From positions 86,034-150,033 of the forward strand of contig NZ_LMRW01000004.1 of NCBI RefSeq assembly GCF_001428255.1: a DNA stretch of 64,000 nucleotides, written 5' to 3'. The DNA comes from Agromyces sp. Soil535 (GTDB lineage Bacteria; Actinomycetota; Actinomycetes; Actinomycetales; Microbacteriaceae). The first letter of the stretch is position 1, and each line of letters begins with the position of its first letter. A program made the position numbers and the translations under genes. Shown in pieces: positions 63,905-64,000 of this stretch. Below the pieces are notes generated by a model. It was not told the DNA's origin. It did not search any database and saw nothing but the letters and a program-made list of their open reading frames with translations.

Positions 63905-64000
63905 GGATTCAATCGGTCGTTGCAACACCGCGTGTGATTAGTCCGTGTTGACGAGTTTATGCAGGCGCTGGGCTGGGGTTTCCCAGCCCAGCGTTTTGCG
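63905..64000 (-). mobile_element. Right end of an IS30-family insertion sequence, cut by window end
   Basis: The last 63 bases encode an IS30-type transposase C-terminus (next entry), and GGATTCAATCGGTCGTTGCA (63905-63924), continuing ACACC, looks like the element's terminal inverted repeat, lying just outside the stop codon. The rest of the element is beyond the window. It inserted about 40 bases downstream of acnA. Confidence 0.7.
63938..64000 (-). CDS. IS30-family transposase, C-terminal end (partial)
   Basis: Reading leftward from 64000 the frame gives RKTLGWETPAQRLHKLVNTD followed by TAA at 63938-63940. The RxRKTLGWxTPAExL pattern is the conserved C-terminus of IS30-type DDE transposases. 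Only 20 residues are in the window, so integrity of the rest cannot be judged. Confidence 0.75.
   Translation of the reverse strand, partial: RKTLGWETPAQRLHKLVNTD

Overview
The window is high-GC actinobacterial chromosome, most likely from the family Microbacteriaceae (Agromyces/Microbacterium-like; inferred from gene content and protein style, not from a search). Support comes from sepH, the DUF4193-DUF3093-dut-DUF3710-DUF3159 block, a SCO7613-like giant membrane protein, nei1 next to rpiB, the trigger factor-clpP1-clpP2-clpX order, and many genes that appear leaderless. There is no rRNA operon, CRISPR array or prophage. Four tRNA genes are present (His, Arg, Gly, Pro), and an IS30-type element enters at the right edge.

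Layout. 1-2.2 kb: the end of a Gly-rich membrane protein, DNA polymerase IV and a GerW-like protein. 2.2-6.1 kb: a TPP riboswitch controlling an ECF transporter of the YkoEDC type for thiamine/HMP, overlapped by a P-loop kinase-like gene. 6-13.8 kb: a degenerate D-Ala-D-Ala carboxypeptidase homologue, a zincin, tRNA-His, oligoribonuclease, a second P-loop kinase, tRNA-Arg, a cation/proton antiporter, nadE and an aldo-keto reductase. 13.8-24.2 kb: msrA, an SSB, ettA, two thioesterases, a Rieske protein with a DUF2231-like membrane partner, an FAD dehydrogenase, and a truncated globin overlapping an MscS channel.

24.2-33.3 kb: two paralogous aminopeptidase N genes flank an ABC exporter plus two-component system. 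In this module the permease frame has no stop where the family normally ends, and a 21-bp perfect hairpin lies at the junction. 33-44.7 kb: rpiB-nei1-paiB-amidohydrolase, then a multicopper oxidase overlapping a histidine kinase, its response regulator, and a Dps. 44.8-47.4 kb: a phosphoesterase with unclear secretion, a 430-bp gene-poor stretch with a possible membrane-protein relic, tRNA-Gly and a small NTF2-like protein. 47.4-51.2 kb: the 1258-residue membrane protein. 51.4-56.4 kb: tRNA-Pro, the chaperone/protease block, and a palindromic repeat inserted behind tig. 56.4-64 kb: a gene with an SOS-like box, sepH, the conserved DUF block with dut, and aconitase behind a 20-bp palindrome.

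The most interesting signal is not a gene. The 11-mer CGGATGCCGCG (or its complement) occurs at least 28 times by eye, on both strands and in coding and non-coding DNA, against roughly 0.2 expected from base composition. Some copies form inverted pairs like those seen with DNA uptake sequences. A second recurrent pattern is a TAnnnT hexamer 6-7 bases before the start codon, indicating leaderless transcription.
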